Positions 52,978-61,997 of a DNA stretch of 64,000 bases are shown here, one piece after another. The position numbers and the translations under genes are program-made. Position 1 is the first letter of the stretch, and the number at the start of each line of letters is the position of its first letter. Under the pieces are notes generated by a model. It did no database searches. It was given only the letters and a program-made list of their open reading frames with translations, and was not told where the DNA came from. The stretch comes from Acinetobacter lwoffii (GTDB lineage Bacteria; Pseudomonadota; Gammaproteobacteria; Pseudomonadales; Moraxellaceae), in NCBI RefSeq assembly GCF_029024105.1, contig NZ_CP118963.1:1798001-1862000 (forward strand), in the 5' to 3' direction.

Positions 52978-53032
52978 AACTTCAGGCTTTAAACTCTCAC
53001 TGCTGCAGTATACCCGCTTTGCACAGACAAAT

Positions 53033-53062
53033 AAAAAGCCTCTCCACGGAGAGGCCTGATTT
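53033..53062 (-). terminator. Terminator at the end of the type I secretion operon
   Basis: GCCTCTCC / GGAGAGGC stem (53038-53055); on the minus strand it is followed by TTTTTATTT, about 40 bases beyond the HlyD-type gene stop. Confidence 0.85.
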
Positions 53063-53096
53063 TGATCGATTGTTTTACTCAATTGCTTGGCAAATA

Positions 53097-54284
53097 TTAC
53101 CGTTCACGCAAGGCTTCTTTGGCTTTATTAAATGGCTTGATCAGATAATCCATCACGGTTTTTGAACCAGTACGAATATCCACGGTGGCCACCATCCCTG
53201 GAGTAATATTGAACTCCTGCCCGGCATTATTGCTGAGCTTGTCGCTATCGGTACGGATATACACCCGATAATAAAATTGATCCTGCTTGACTTCATCACG
53301 CAAGGTATCCGGTGAAATCATCGCAACTTTACCATTCAACCCACCATAGATCGAATAATCATAAGCTGTAATTTTAACCAATGCTTCCTGATCAGGGCGA
53401 ATAAAGGCAATATCACGCGGCGAGATTCGTGCTTCAACCAGTAATTTTTCATCCAGTGGCACGATGGTCATCAACTTGCCATTTTGTGGAATCACGCCGC
53501 CCAGCGTCATCACATCAATCTCTTTGACGACACCGCGAACCGGTGATTTAAAAACAGTTCGGCTCAAAGTATCCGACTTGCCACGTACCACCTGTTGCTG
53601 GGTTTCTACATCAGTATTGGCTTTGGACAATTCTTCCCGCGCATTCACATAATATTGATTACGGATATCATTCATCTGATTACGCAGGTCATTGGCTTCA
53701 CGTTTTAGACGCAACACTTCAACCTCACTGGCTGCCCCTTTGGCGACCAATGGCGCGGTCATTTCCAGTTCTTGCTGCACCAGTAACAAAGCCTGTTCCA
53801 GGCCTGCAACAGATTCTTGCAAATTGGCTCGACGCGACTGATACAGGGCCGTTTCTTCTTTAACCAATTTGGGGTATTTCAACACTTCTTCAGGAAAGAC
53901 CAACGGTGCGCCGGTGACTTCCGCACGTAAACGGGCTGAAGTGGCACGTGATGAAACCAGCAAGGATTCTGATTCACCGACATTGGATTCAAAGCGGGTT
54001 GGATCAAGCTGGGCCAATACTTGCCCACGCTCGACAATTTCACCTTCTTTGACGTTGAGTGTGGTCAGAATATCGCCATCCAGAGACTGAATCACCTGCT
54101 CTTTGGATGATGGAATTATTTTCCCGGTCCCGGTAGACACTTCTTCCAATTTGAATAACCATGCCCAGCTCAGCAATACCAATAGGCCAATGCCAATAAT
54201 CCAGATGATGACACTTGATTTGGGTAAGGGTGGTTCCTGAAAGCTGACCTTGCTGGAACGTTTTAGTTGTTGTAGTTCACTCAT
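53097..54284 (-). CDS. Type I secretion membrane-fusion protein (HlyD/LapC family)
   Basis: 395 residues. A short cytosolic N terminus and one membrane segment (about 25-44, VIIWIIGIGLLVLLSWAWLF), then the periplasmic adaptor: IIPSSKEQVIQSLDGDILTT and a long coiled-coil hairpin (about 100-230) with many Gln and Glu, followed by KSPVRGVVKEIDVMTLGGVI and a C-terminal beta domain (GLNGKVAMISPDTLRDEV). It links the inner-membrane ATPase with the TolC-like outer-membrane channel. Its ATG overlaps the ATPase stop by 4 bases. Confidence 0.9.
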   Translation of the reverse strand: MSELQQLKRSSKVSFQEPPLPKSSVIIWIIGIGLLVLLSWAWLFKLEEVSTGTGKIIPSSKEQVIQSLDGDILTTLNVKEGEIVERGQVLAQLDPTRFESNVGESESLLVSSRATSARLRAEVTGAPLVFPEEVLKYPKLVKEETALYQSRRANLQESVAGLEQALLLVQQELEMTAPLVAKGAASEVEVLRLKREANDLRNQMNDIRNQYYVNAREELSKANTDVETQQQVVRGKSDTLSRTVFKSPVRGVVKEIDVMTLGGVIPQNGKLMTIVPLDEKLLVEARISPRDIAFIRPDQEALVKITAYDYSIYGGLNGKVAMISPDTLRDEVKQDQFYYRVYIRTDSDKLSNNAGQEFNITPGMVATVDIRTGSKTVMDYLIKPFNKAKEALRER

Positions 54285-56422
54285 GCACTTGCTCCCACAA
54301 CCCGCTTATTACCACCTTGCGACTGATTCAGGATCTGATCCCTTGGTCCATCCATCAGAATCCTGCCATCATTGACCACCAGAATACGATCCACTAGTTC
54401 CAATACCGCACGGCGATGAGTTGCAACGATCATCGTACGATGGGTTAAATAGCCTTTAAGATAATCAATCAACTGCTTTTCTGATACATCATCAATGGCG
54501 GCAGTCGGTTCATCCAGCAGTAAAATTTTTGGTTGACGGATCAATAGCCGCGCCAATAACAAGGCTTGACGCTGCCCACCAGAAAAGCCGGCACCGCCTT
54601 CCAAAATGATATGATCCAGCCCTTCTTTTTTCTCCTGTACAAATCCCAGTGCACCGGTAATCTGTAAGGCTTCCAGAATTTGCTGATCGGTGGCCAAGGG
54701 TGCACCCAAAGTCAGGTTTTCACGAATTGAACCATAAAATAACTGTGAGTTCTGATTCAGCAAGCCCATATCACGACGTACATCTGACGGATCAATCAGG
54801 GTCAGATCAATACCATCCAGCTTGACCTTGCCCTGTAGCGGTGTCTGCATCCCAGACAAGAGCTGCAACAAGGTCGACTTTCCTGCACCATTACGGCCCA
54901 GAATCGCAATTTTCTCCCCGGGCTTGATTTCCAGCTTGGGAATCATCAAACTCGGTTTCGGATCATCATCGCCATATTTAAACACCACACCGTTGAGCTC
55001 ATAATGCCCATCCAGTGCCGGACGATGAATCAGGTGCGAATAGTCCGGCTGATCCACCGGTTTTTTCATCAATTCATCCAGACCGGATTTCGCTACTTTG
55101 GCCTGCTGCAAGCGACCCAGTACGCCCGTAATTTTTGAAATTGGTGCCAGCATGCGTGAAGATAGAATCGAACAGGCCACCAGTGCGCCTGTGGTCATGT
55201 CACCCTCCATCACCGCAAAAGCCCCGACCAAGACTACAATTGCAAAGGTCAGTCCCTGAATTTTTTGGGTCCAGGCGGTCATCAAGCCGACAATTTTACG
55301 TTGCTGCATGCTGACATCGGCTGACACTTCATTCATATGATTCCAATGATTCTGGAAACGTGTTTCAGCTCTTAACAGCTTGATGTCTTCAATACCTTGT
55401 ACGGCTTCTACCAGCAAGGCATTGCGAATGGCAGATTCACGCATCCCCAACTGGGCCAGCTGTGCCAGTTTTTTCTGTGCCAGAATTCCCGGGAGAATCA
55501 TGAGTGGTACCACCAGCAGCATAACCCAGAACAGATTTCCCCCAATGACCCAGAATATCCCTAAGAACAGGAAGAAAAATGGCAGATCGGCAATGGCCGT
55601 AACTGTGGTTGAAGTCACCAGTTCGCGGACGCCTTCCAGCTCGCGAATTTGTGAAATAAAGGTTCCTGTTGATTTGGAACGTTCGCTGTTTTTAATCCGT
55701 AATGAATGACCAAATACCCGGTCAGAAATTTTTAAATCCGCGCGTTTACCAATAATATCTGACAGATAGATCCGCGAGACACGTAAAACAAACTCGAAAA
55801 TCGCGGCGATCAGCACCCCACCAGCCAACACCCATAACGTCGGAATAGACTGCGATGGAATGACACGGTCATAGACATTCATCGAGAAGACTATCGTGGC
55901 CAATGCCAAAATATTGGCAATTAAAGACGCAAACATCACATCGATATAACGCTTCCAGTCATTCAGGACAATTGACCAGAACCAGTTTTTCTCAAAGGGT
56001 TTGATATACTCATCCACCCGCGCATCTGGAACTGAAGATTCAGGACGCAGTACATAAAGATGCTTTACGCCAGTATCTAATTGTTCAACTGTAAAGCTTT
56101 GAGATAAACCTTCATCACCACTGAGCTGAATGCTGACATTGCCTTGCGTGTCGATGCGTTCGATCACCCCCACATCACCACTACCGAATTCAACCAGTAA
56201 AGGTAAACACCATGGATTCAGCAGGCTGCGCTCAAATTTATTTTTACGGACATTTAAACCCATCTGACGACTGACTATCTTGAGCATGTCATCGATGTCA
56301 TGATGCTGGTTCCAGTCCAGTTGCAGGCGTATCCGCTCCTCAGAAGGCTCGATCCGGTAATGCCGGGCAATATTTAAAACTGCCTGAAGCCAAGGTTGAT
56401 AATTTATTATTGTAGTACTCAT
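54281..56422 (-). CDS. Type I secretion ABC transporter (LapB-like)
   Basis: 713 residues. The N-terminal C39-peptidase-like domain (about 1-125) lacks the catalytic Cys, as in LapB/HlyB-type exporters, which use it for substrate binding rather than cleavage. Six membrane segments (about 155-440) follow, then the ATPase domain: Walker A ILGRNGAGKSTLLQLLSG (about 505-515), Q loop LLNQNSQLFYG, signature GGAGFSGGQRQALLLARLL, Walker B LLLDEPTAAID and H loop ATHRRAV. It exports an adhesin-type substrate; none lies in the window. It overlaps the neighbouring genes by 4 bases at each end, so the three form one operon. Confidence 0.92.
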   Translation of the reverse strand: MSTTIINYQPWLQAVLNIARHYRIEPSEERIRLQLDWNQHHDIDDMLKIVSRQMGLNVRKNKFERSLLNPWCLPLLVEFGSGDVGVIERIDTQGNVSIQLSGDEGLSQSFTVEQLDTGVKHLYVLRPESSVPDARVDEYIKPFEKNWFWSIVLNDWKRYIDVMFASLIANILALATIVFSMNVYDRVIPSQSIPTLWVLAGGVLIAAIFEFVLRVSRIYLSDIIGKRADLKISDRVFGHSLRIKNSERSKSTGTFISQIRELEGVRELVTSTTVTAIADLPFFFLFLGIFWVIGGNLFWVMLLVVPLMILPGILAQKKLAQLAQLGMRESAIRNALLVEAVQGIEDIKLLRAETRFQNHWNHMNEVSADVSMQQRKIVGLMTAWTQKIQGLTFAIVVLVGAFAVMEGDMTTGALVACSILSSRMLAPISKITGVLGRLQQAKVAKSGLDELMKKPVDQPDYSHLIHRPALDGHYELNGVVFKYGDDDPKPSLMIPKLEIKPGEKIAILGRNGAGKSTLLQLLSGMQTPLQGKVKLDGIDLTLIDPSDVRRDMGLLNQNSQLFYGSIRENLTLGAPLATDQQILEALQITGALGFVQEKKEGLDHIILEGGAGFSGGQRQALLLARLLIRQPKILLLDEPTAAIDDVSEKQLIDYLKGYLTHRTMIVATHRRAVLELVDRILVVNDGRILMDGPRDQILNQSQGGNKRVVGASA

Positions 56423-57962
56423 GGCTGAACTTCAAACCCCTGAATAGAAATGCTGTTAAGCGCGTAAATATCCCGTGTACGGCCCGTGACCTGAATGTAC
56501 TGTACGATCGCCGAGTAAATGTCATAGCGTGCCGATTCAATTTCCTGCGCGGTACTATGAATGACTTGCTCTGCATTCAGCAAATCCACTACGGTTCGGG
56601 TACCCAATTTATATTGTTCTTGATACAGCTCTTTGGTGCGTACCGTGGTTGCGCGGCGCTGGGATAAACCCCCCATTTGTTTTTGTTTATTTTCAATCTG
56701 CTCGCGGATCAAGCGCACCTGATCCTGCACATCCAGATAGACCGTATTGACCTGTGCGCGTGCAGCTTCTTCGGCATAGCTTGCGGCACGGGTCTGTGAA
56801 CGCGTTGCACCACCCTGATACAAATTACTGCTGGCTTCAATCATGACTGAATTATAAAAGCCATCATCTTCATTATTATTTGGATTCCGTCCATTCATCG
56901 CCTGACTTAGACTACCTTTAACACTAATGGTCGGATAAGGGCTTAGCCGCGCCTGATCTTTTTGCAAACGGGCAATATTGACCCCGGCATGGGCCAGAAT
57001 CATGTTCGGAATCTGGGTAAATTCCGGATCCTGATAAAGATCGGCCTGTGCCACAATACGATCAGGAATATCCCATTCAACAGTGGATACATCAAATCCT
57101 AGCAAGGTACGCAAGCGTTGTTGATATTGTCTGAGCTGGGTCTGCTGTACAATCAGATTCGATTGCGCTGCTTCCAGATTGGACTGGGCCTGAATCGGGT
57201 CGGCCTGACTGCTGATTCCGGCGCGGGCACGCAAATTGGCAATTTCTGCAATCCGTCCAATGCCCTGAATCTGCTGTTGGGCAATCTGGGTGATTTGCTG
57301 ATAACGTTTGATATTCACTATTGCATCTGCTACTTCAAATGCAATCTGATCCAAACTAACCAGCACTCTTGCCTGTTCTTCTGCCAAGCGGGCTTCTTCC
57401 ACACTGATATTGGTTTTAATTTTGCCAAAGTCATACAGCATCTGGGTGGCATTCAAAGAAACGATTTGTCGTCCACGTTCACCGGAAGTGAGATCCCCTG
57501 TCCCGATACCACCGGACACCTGCGGATAATAACCCGCTCTCGCTACATCAATATTCGCTGCCTGCGCAGATAATGTCGAAATACTCTGGGTGATTTCAGG
57601 ACGTCGCTGCACTGCGCGGTGTACGGCTCCCACCAGATTCATTTTTTGTGGAATACCAGCTGTGATCGTAGGATTTAAAGTTGGCTGTCCTGACTGTGAA
57701 CGAGTAATCTGTGGCAGCTCAGCTTCTTTTGATGTATCTAATGCATAATGACCCAGCGACGTGATATCAATGGTATGCGCGGATCGTGTGGTTTGGGTGC
57801 AATCAGCTGACCCAAGCCATTTTTGAGATTGGCAAAATAATGGGGTGAGCTTTCTGCATGCACCAAAGATACAGATAAAGGCAAAAGAAGAAGTATCAAT
57901 CTCTTTCTTTTTTGATCTGTTTTCCCCTGATTTTTTTTAAAGTGTTCTTCCCTAAATCGCAT
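56419..57962 (-). pseudogene. TolC/LapE-like outer membrane channel, frameshifted near the N terminus
   Basis: The body (56419-57642 and upstream to about 57936 in the same frame) is a TolC-family protein: SISTLSAQAANIDVARAGYY, LNATQMLYDFGKI, ANLRARAGISSQADPIQ, LYQEQYKLGTRTVVDLLNAE. Its signal peptide is in another frame (57738-57962: KRLILLLLPLSVSLVHAESS). The two frames join near 57777-57785: after GATCC the body frame resumes at GCGCATACC, so a one-base insertion (or two-base loss) would restore one protein with the sequence GLGQLIAPKPHDP leading into TIDITSLGHYALDT. As it stands, translation from the signal peptide ends at 57738 and the channel body lacks an export signal. It is either a real disabling mutation or a sequencing error; there is no long homopolymer at the site. 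Confidence 0.8.
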
Positions 57963-58042
57963 AATTATGTAATGTTTCTTGTTTTAGTCTAACAATATAT
58001 CAAACCCCTTTAAAAGAAATCTTTTTCACTTTGATTTGATCA

Positions 58043-58085
58043 AAAAAAACCCTGCATCCGACAACTGGCGTCTGATGCAGGATTT
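58043..58085 (-). terminator. Terminator after lptB
   Basis: CCTGCATC (58051-58058) pairs with GATGCAGG (58074-58081); on the minus strand the stem is followed by GTTTTTTTT. Confidence 0.88.
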
Positions 58086-58103
58086 TATATAAAGCAGGAT
58101 TAT

Positions 58104-58847
58104 TTAAACAGTGAAATCATCACCCAGATAAACTTTTCTTACGGTCTCATTCGCCAGGATTTCTTCTGGTGTACCTTCAGCAAGCAATGCGCCTTCACTA
58201 ACAATATAAGCATGCTCACAAATCGCCAGCGTTTCACGCACGTTATGATCGGTAATCAGTACACCAATTCCGCGATTTTTCAAGGTCGTAATAATATCCT
58301 TAATATCTCCAACCGAAATCGGATCGACACCAGCAAAAGGCTCATCGAGTAGCATAAATTTTGGGTCCGCAGCAAGTGCACGCGCAATCTCGGCACGACG
58401 TCGCTCCCCACCGGATACACTCATGCCCAAAGAATCTTTAATATGAGTGATTTTAAAGTCTGCCAATAGCTCCGCCAGACGTTGCTGACGTTGTGCTTTG
58501 GTCATATCTTTACGGGTTTCCAGAATCGCCATAATATTTTCGGAAATTGTCAGTTTTCGGAAAATCGAAGCTTCCTGCGGCAAATAACCAATTCCCTTAC
58601 GTGCCCGTTCATGCATTGCGAGGTCGGAAAGATCTAGATCATCGAGATAGATTTCCCCCTTATCCATCCGCACCAGACCGACCACCATATAGAAACTGGT
58701 GGTTTTACCGGCGCCATTTGGTCCCAGCAACCCAACAATCTGGCCACTTTCCATGCTGAACGACACATCTTTCACTACCCAGCGTTTATTATAGTTTTTC
58801 GCCAGATGCTTAATGGTTAAGGTTTGAACCTGCTGCGATTGCTCCAT
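58104..58847 (-). CDS. lptB: LPS export ABC ATPase LptB
   Basis: 247 residues. ABC ATPase: Walker A GLLGPNGAGKTTSFYM, Q-loop YLPQEASIFRKL, signature MSVSGGERRRAEIARAL, Walker B FMLLDEPFAGVD, H-loop ITDHNVRETL. It powers LptFG to pull lipopolysaccharide or lipooligosaccharide from the inner membrane into the LptC-LptA bridge. Its start overlaps the lptA stop by one base. In E. coli rpoN follows; here a terminator and then the secretion operon come next. Confidence 0.96.
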   Translation of the reverse strand: MEQSQQVQTLTIKHLAKNYNKRWVVKDVSFSMESGQIVGLLGPNGAGKTTSFYMVVGLVRMDKGEIYLDDLDLSDLAMHERARKGIGYLPQEASIFRKLTISENIMAILETRKDMTKAQRQQRLAELLADFKITHIKDSLGMSVSGGERRRAEIARALAADPKFMLLDEPFAGVDPISVGDIKDIITTLKNRGIGVLITDHNVRETLAICEHAYIVSEGALLAEGTPEEILANETVRKVYLGDDFTV

Positions 58848-59413
58848 TAATCACGCGCTCCCGGGAAGGATGTTGAACTAGAGGGTGGAATCACGATTTG
58901 TACACGGCCAGACGATGAACCGGTTTTATTTGGTGTTCCGGTAGCTTCGATATCGCCTTTGTTCATGCTGTATTTTAAAGTCGCACCACGAATACTGGCA
59001 CCGTCCTGTTGCAGGAAGGCATTACCTGACAAGGTAATAATCCCGGTTTCAGCATTGTAGACAATTTTCTGCGCCTGACCTTTGGCAAGACCTTTGGCCG
59101 GATCCACTTTTTGCTGGAACTGTGCCGGGCTGCCTGTCGCTGTAATCAGGCTGATCTGACGCTTATTGTTCAGATTGGCCACAATCGAATTGGCTTGCAG
59201 CTTCATGGTGCCCTGTTCAATGATAACGTTGCCCGAATACGTCGTCACACCCGTCCGCTCATTGAAAGTCGCCCGGTCAGCCAGCAAAGTGATTGGCTGG
59301 TTACGGTCAGATGGCAGTGCAAAAGCAGCGATTGAACCGAGTCCAACCACAGTCGCCAGCGTCATACGCTTCAGGAAAGTGTGCATCATTTTGGCTTTAG
59401 GAGTTTGGTTCAT
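58847..59413 (-). CDS. lptA: LPS transport periplasmic protein LptA
   Basis: 188 residues from MNQTPKAKMMHTFLKRM; the frame is open to 59506, but GAGGAAAG precedes the ATG at 59413, making it the real start. A signal peptide ends near AAFALPSD; the OstA/LptA beta-jellyroll follows: PITLLADRATFNERTGVTTY, GNVIIEQGTMKLQANSIVA, AQKIVYNAETGIITLSGNA. It forms the periplasmic bridge for LPS/LOS. It overlaps lptC by 17 bases. Confidence 0.93.
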   Translation of the reverse strand: MNQTPKAKMMHTFLKRMTLATVVGLGSIAAFALPSDRNQPITLLADRATFNERTGVTTYSGNVIIEQGTMKLQANSIVANLNNKRQISLITATGSPAQFQQKVDPAKGLAKGQAQKIVYNAETGIITLSGNAFLQQDGASIRGATLKYSMNKGDIEATGTPNKTGSSSGRVQIVIPPSSSTSFPGARD

Positions 59414-59945
59414 ACTTTCCTCGAATATTAAAGAATTCGTATTGACCATCATTAAGATTGGCTTTAAGACCCTGGCTGACGAATTCAGCCTGTGGAGATT
59501 CCACAATCACTGTCTTGTCTGTTTCAATTTCACGTGTTTTCGGAAAAGCAGTCAGTTCTTCAGTACGAAACTGCATTTTTCCATTTTGCATGATTTTGGT
59601 GGCGAGCACTTCTTGAGAGAGTACAACTTTTGTATTGTCATCATAACCATGCGCCATTTTGGCAAAGAAAGTCGCATCGACTTTACCATTGTCATAGGTC
59701 GATGCTCGCAGATTTTCCAGCTTTGAGGTTTCTAGCTGCAGGTTCTGCTCGAGTCGGTCCACTTGGGCACGAACCGACACCTGGCCTGCTTCATCCGTCT
59801 GGGTTAAGTTAATATTTTGAGCGGAATAGGTCATGCTGCGCGCAGAGTCTGCCTGCAGCTTGTTGCCCTTGCCGCTGTAATAGTAATAACCACCACTTAT
59901 TGCGGCAATAATCACAGCCGTAATATATAAAACTTTAGTATCCAT
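59397..59945 (-). CDS. lptC: LPS export protein LptC
   Basis: 182 residues. One N-terminal membrane anchor (VLYITAVIIAAISGGYYYY, about 5-23), then a periplasmic LptC jellyroll with ARSMTYSAQNINLTQTDEAG, KVVLSQEVLATKIMQNGKMQ and VESPQAEFVSQGLKAN. It transfers LPS/LOS from LptFGB to LptA. Sequence conservation is low in this family, so the assignment rests on length, topology and position between kdsC and lptA. Confidence 0.9.
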   Translation of the reverse strand: MDTKVLYITAVIIAAISGGYYYYSGKGNKLQADSARSMTYSAQNINLTQTDEAGQVSVRAQVDRLEQNLQLETSKLENLRASTYDNGKVDATFFAKMAHGYDDNTKVVLSQEVLATKIMQNGKMQFRTEELTAFPKTREIETDKTVIVESPQAEFVSQGLKANLNDGQYEFFNIRGKYEPNS

Positions 59946-59978
59946 AAGCGGTGTACTTAATCCAAAAGATATGACTTA

Positions 59979-60518
59979 TTAATAAGGCGCACGAGTATAT
60001 TTTTCAAGTAACTCTTGGTACATGCCTTTGGACATTAACAACATATCGCAGATTTCACGCACCGCACCACGTCCACCCTGTGCCTGAGTCACGAGATCGG
60101 CACGGCGGCGAACTTCGACATGACCATTAGGTACGGTCACTTTCATGCCGGCAATGGCGAACGCAGACAGATCAGGCCAGTCATCGCCCATATACAGGCA
60201 ATCTTCAGGATCAATGTTGAGCTGCGCACAGGCTTCACGAAGTGCTGTACCTTTATCTTCACGGCCCTGATAGACCAGATCAACACCCAGATCCGACATA
60301 CGCTTTTCTACAATATTGCTTTTACGTCCGGTGATAATAATCACCTTGATCCCTGCTTGCTGAACCAGTTTCATGCCCAGACCATCACGAATATCAAAGG
60401 ATTTGATCTCATCGCCAGTATTGGTCAGCGTTACAAAGCCATCACTTAAAATACCATCTACATCAAGCACCAGTGCTGCAATATGACGTGCCTGCTCTAA
60501 TAATACATAAGATGCCAT
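59979..60518 (-). CDS. kdsC: 3-deoxy-D-manno-octulosonate 8-phosphate phosphatase KdsC
   Basis: 179 residues. HAD-type catalytic motif I VLDVDGILSDG (about 17-27, both Asp present), motif II VIIITGRKS, motif III/IV YMGDDWPDLSAF. It removes the phosphate from Kdo-8-P, providing free Kdo for lipid A core synthesis. It lies three bases downstream of kdsD and upstream of lptC, the conserved order. Confidence 0.94.
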   Translation of the reverse strand: MASYVLLEQARHIAALVLDVDGILSDGFVTLTNTGDEIKSFDIRDGLGMKLVQQAGIKVIIITGRKSNIVEKRMSDLGVDLVYQGREDKGTALREACAQLNIDPEDCLYMGDDWPDLSAFAIAGMKVTVPNGHVEVRRRADLVTQAQGGRGAVREICDMLLMSKGMYQELLEKYTRAPY

Positions 60519-60521
60519 TTA

Positions 60522-61565
60522 TTAATTTACCCCAGCCTGAATCAGGTCATGCATACTAATCACACCAATGACTTTATTGGCATCATCAACAACTACAAAT
60601 TGATTAATTTTATGCTCATTCATACGTTCCAGTGCCACCACTGCACGTGCTTCCTGAGAAATGGTCAACGGATTTTTGGTCATCACGTCCTGAATAGCCA
60701 GATTGACATCAAAACCTTGCTGCTTATCAATCAAGCGACGCAAGTCACCATCGGTAAAAATCCCCAGCAACACATCATTTTCATCGACGACTGTGGTTAA
60801 GCCCAAGCGCTTGTTAGAAATTTCGTACAATACTTTATTCATGGCGGTATCTGGCGAGACTTTAGGTAAATCAGTACCAGTACGCATCAGATGCTTCACG
60901 TGCAATAACAGACGTTTACCCAATGCACCTGCAGGATGTGAACGTGCAAAATCATCCGAAGTAAAGCCGCGAGCATCCAGTAAAGCCACCGCTAAAGCAT
61001 CACCCAAAGCCAATGTTGCCGTCGTTGACGATGTCGGCGCTAAACCCAGTGGACAAGCCTCCTGAATATTACCTAGCGTCAAAGCCACATCAGCATTTTG
61101 TGGCATTGGACCACGATCATCACCACTGATGGTAATCAGCGGAATTTCCAGATGTTTGATGAGTGGCATCAGCATCATGATTTCATCACTCTTGCCCGAG
61201 TTTGAAATTGCAATCAGCACATCACCAGCCACCAGCATACCCAAGTCGCCATGACCAGCTTCACCTGGATGCATAAAGAATGAGGGAGTTCCGGTCGAAG
61301 CAAAGGTCGCCGCCATTTTACGGCCAATATGACCTGACTTGCCCATTCCGGTAATCACCAGACGGCCAGTACACTGTAGAATAATTTCACATGCCCGGCT
61401 AAAACGGTCATCAATCTGTGTTGCTAAAATCTGTAGTGCATTTTCTTCGATGCGCAGTGTTTCAAGTGCGACTTTCTGGAAATCTAGTTGATTCGCTGTT
61501 TTTTGTGGATTCAAAGCCTGTTTACCTACGCTAAGGACAGAGAAAAACTCTGGTTTGATGGGCAT
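60522..61565 (-). CDS. kdsD: Arabinose-5-phosphate isomerase KdsD (KpsF/GutQ family)
   Basis: 347 residues from the ATG at 61565 (MPIKPEFFSVLSVGKQ); the longer frame begins at a TTG (61595), and published family members are shorter still, so the start is uncertain by about 20 residues. The SIS domain carries VITGMGKSGHIGRKMAATFA, FMHPGEAGHGDLGML and IAISNSGKSDEIMML; the two CBS domains follow (ITISGDDRGPM to the end, with MNKVLYEISNKRLGLTTVV and INQFVVVDDANKVIGVISMH). It makes arabinose-5-phosphate, the Kdo precursor. Confidence 0.92.
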   Translation of the reverse strand: MPIKPEFFSVLSVGKQALNPQKTANQLDFQKVALETLRIEENALQILATQIDDRFSRACEIILQCTGRLVITGMGKSGHIGRKMAATFASTGTPSFFMHPGEAGHGDLGMLVAGDVLIAISNSGKSDEIMMLMPLIKHLEIPLITISGDDRGPMPQNADVALTLGNIQEACPLGLAPTSSTTATLALGDALAVALLDARGFTSDDFARSHPAGALGKRLLLHVKHLMRTGTDLPKVSPDTAMNKVLYEISNKRLGLTTVVDENDVLLGIFTDGDLRRLIDKQQGFDVNLAIQDVMTKNPLTISQEARAVVALERMNEHKINQFVVVDDANKVIGVISMHDLIQAGVN

Positions 61566-61997
61566 AATTTTCGCAATTTTAGCATAGCTATGCAATTGTA
61601 AGCTTTCTAAATGTAGAAGATTCGACGGATTTTTAATATATTCAGATTGTATTCAACTTGCGCAATCTGGTATCTCCGCCTCTACATTCACTCCATTTTT
61701 AAAACTGTAGAATGTGCTTATTTTTATTTTTTATTAGAATATCCTCACTCTCGTCTCAATGAATGGGATTCATACTAAATCATCCTCATTTCAATTTAAC
61801 TCAATTACCCTGACGGATACTGTCTCTGAAAATGTAAGCTCAATATCGTCATTTTACTTCCTGAACCTCTTCTTTCTAAATCACTCTCATCGCCTAACTA
61901 CCCTAAATAACTGAGGCTTTTTACGCTTTTATCTTTATGAATAATTATGCTTAGGTTAAGATGATTCATCCTTTTATTTGAAGTCTTTTGAACAGCT
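61566..61997. other. Intergenic stretch between kdsD and cysS
   Basis: About 430 A+T-rich bases, divergent on both sides (kdsD leftward, cysS rightward). Both promoters must lie here, but no clear -35/-10 pairs or hairpins stand out, and no ORF or RNA gene is visible. Confidence 0.5.

Noticed and set aside
52977..53082. N-terminal extension of the YigZ protein to 53082
   Set aside because: It would run through the secretion-operon terminator hairpin and lacks family similarity.
55380..55709. Plus-strand ORF of 109 codons within the secretion ATPase
   Set aside because: Antisense to the membrane segments of the exporter; Ser/Arg-rich shadow.
61565..61595. KdsD start at 61595
   Set aside because: The codon is TTG and the extension MHSYAKIAKI is unlike known KdsD; the ATG at 61565 was chosen.
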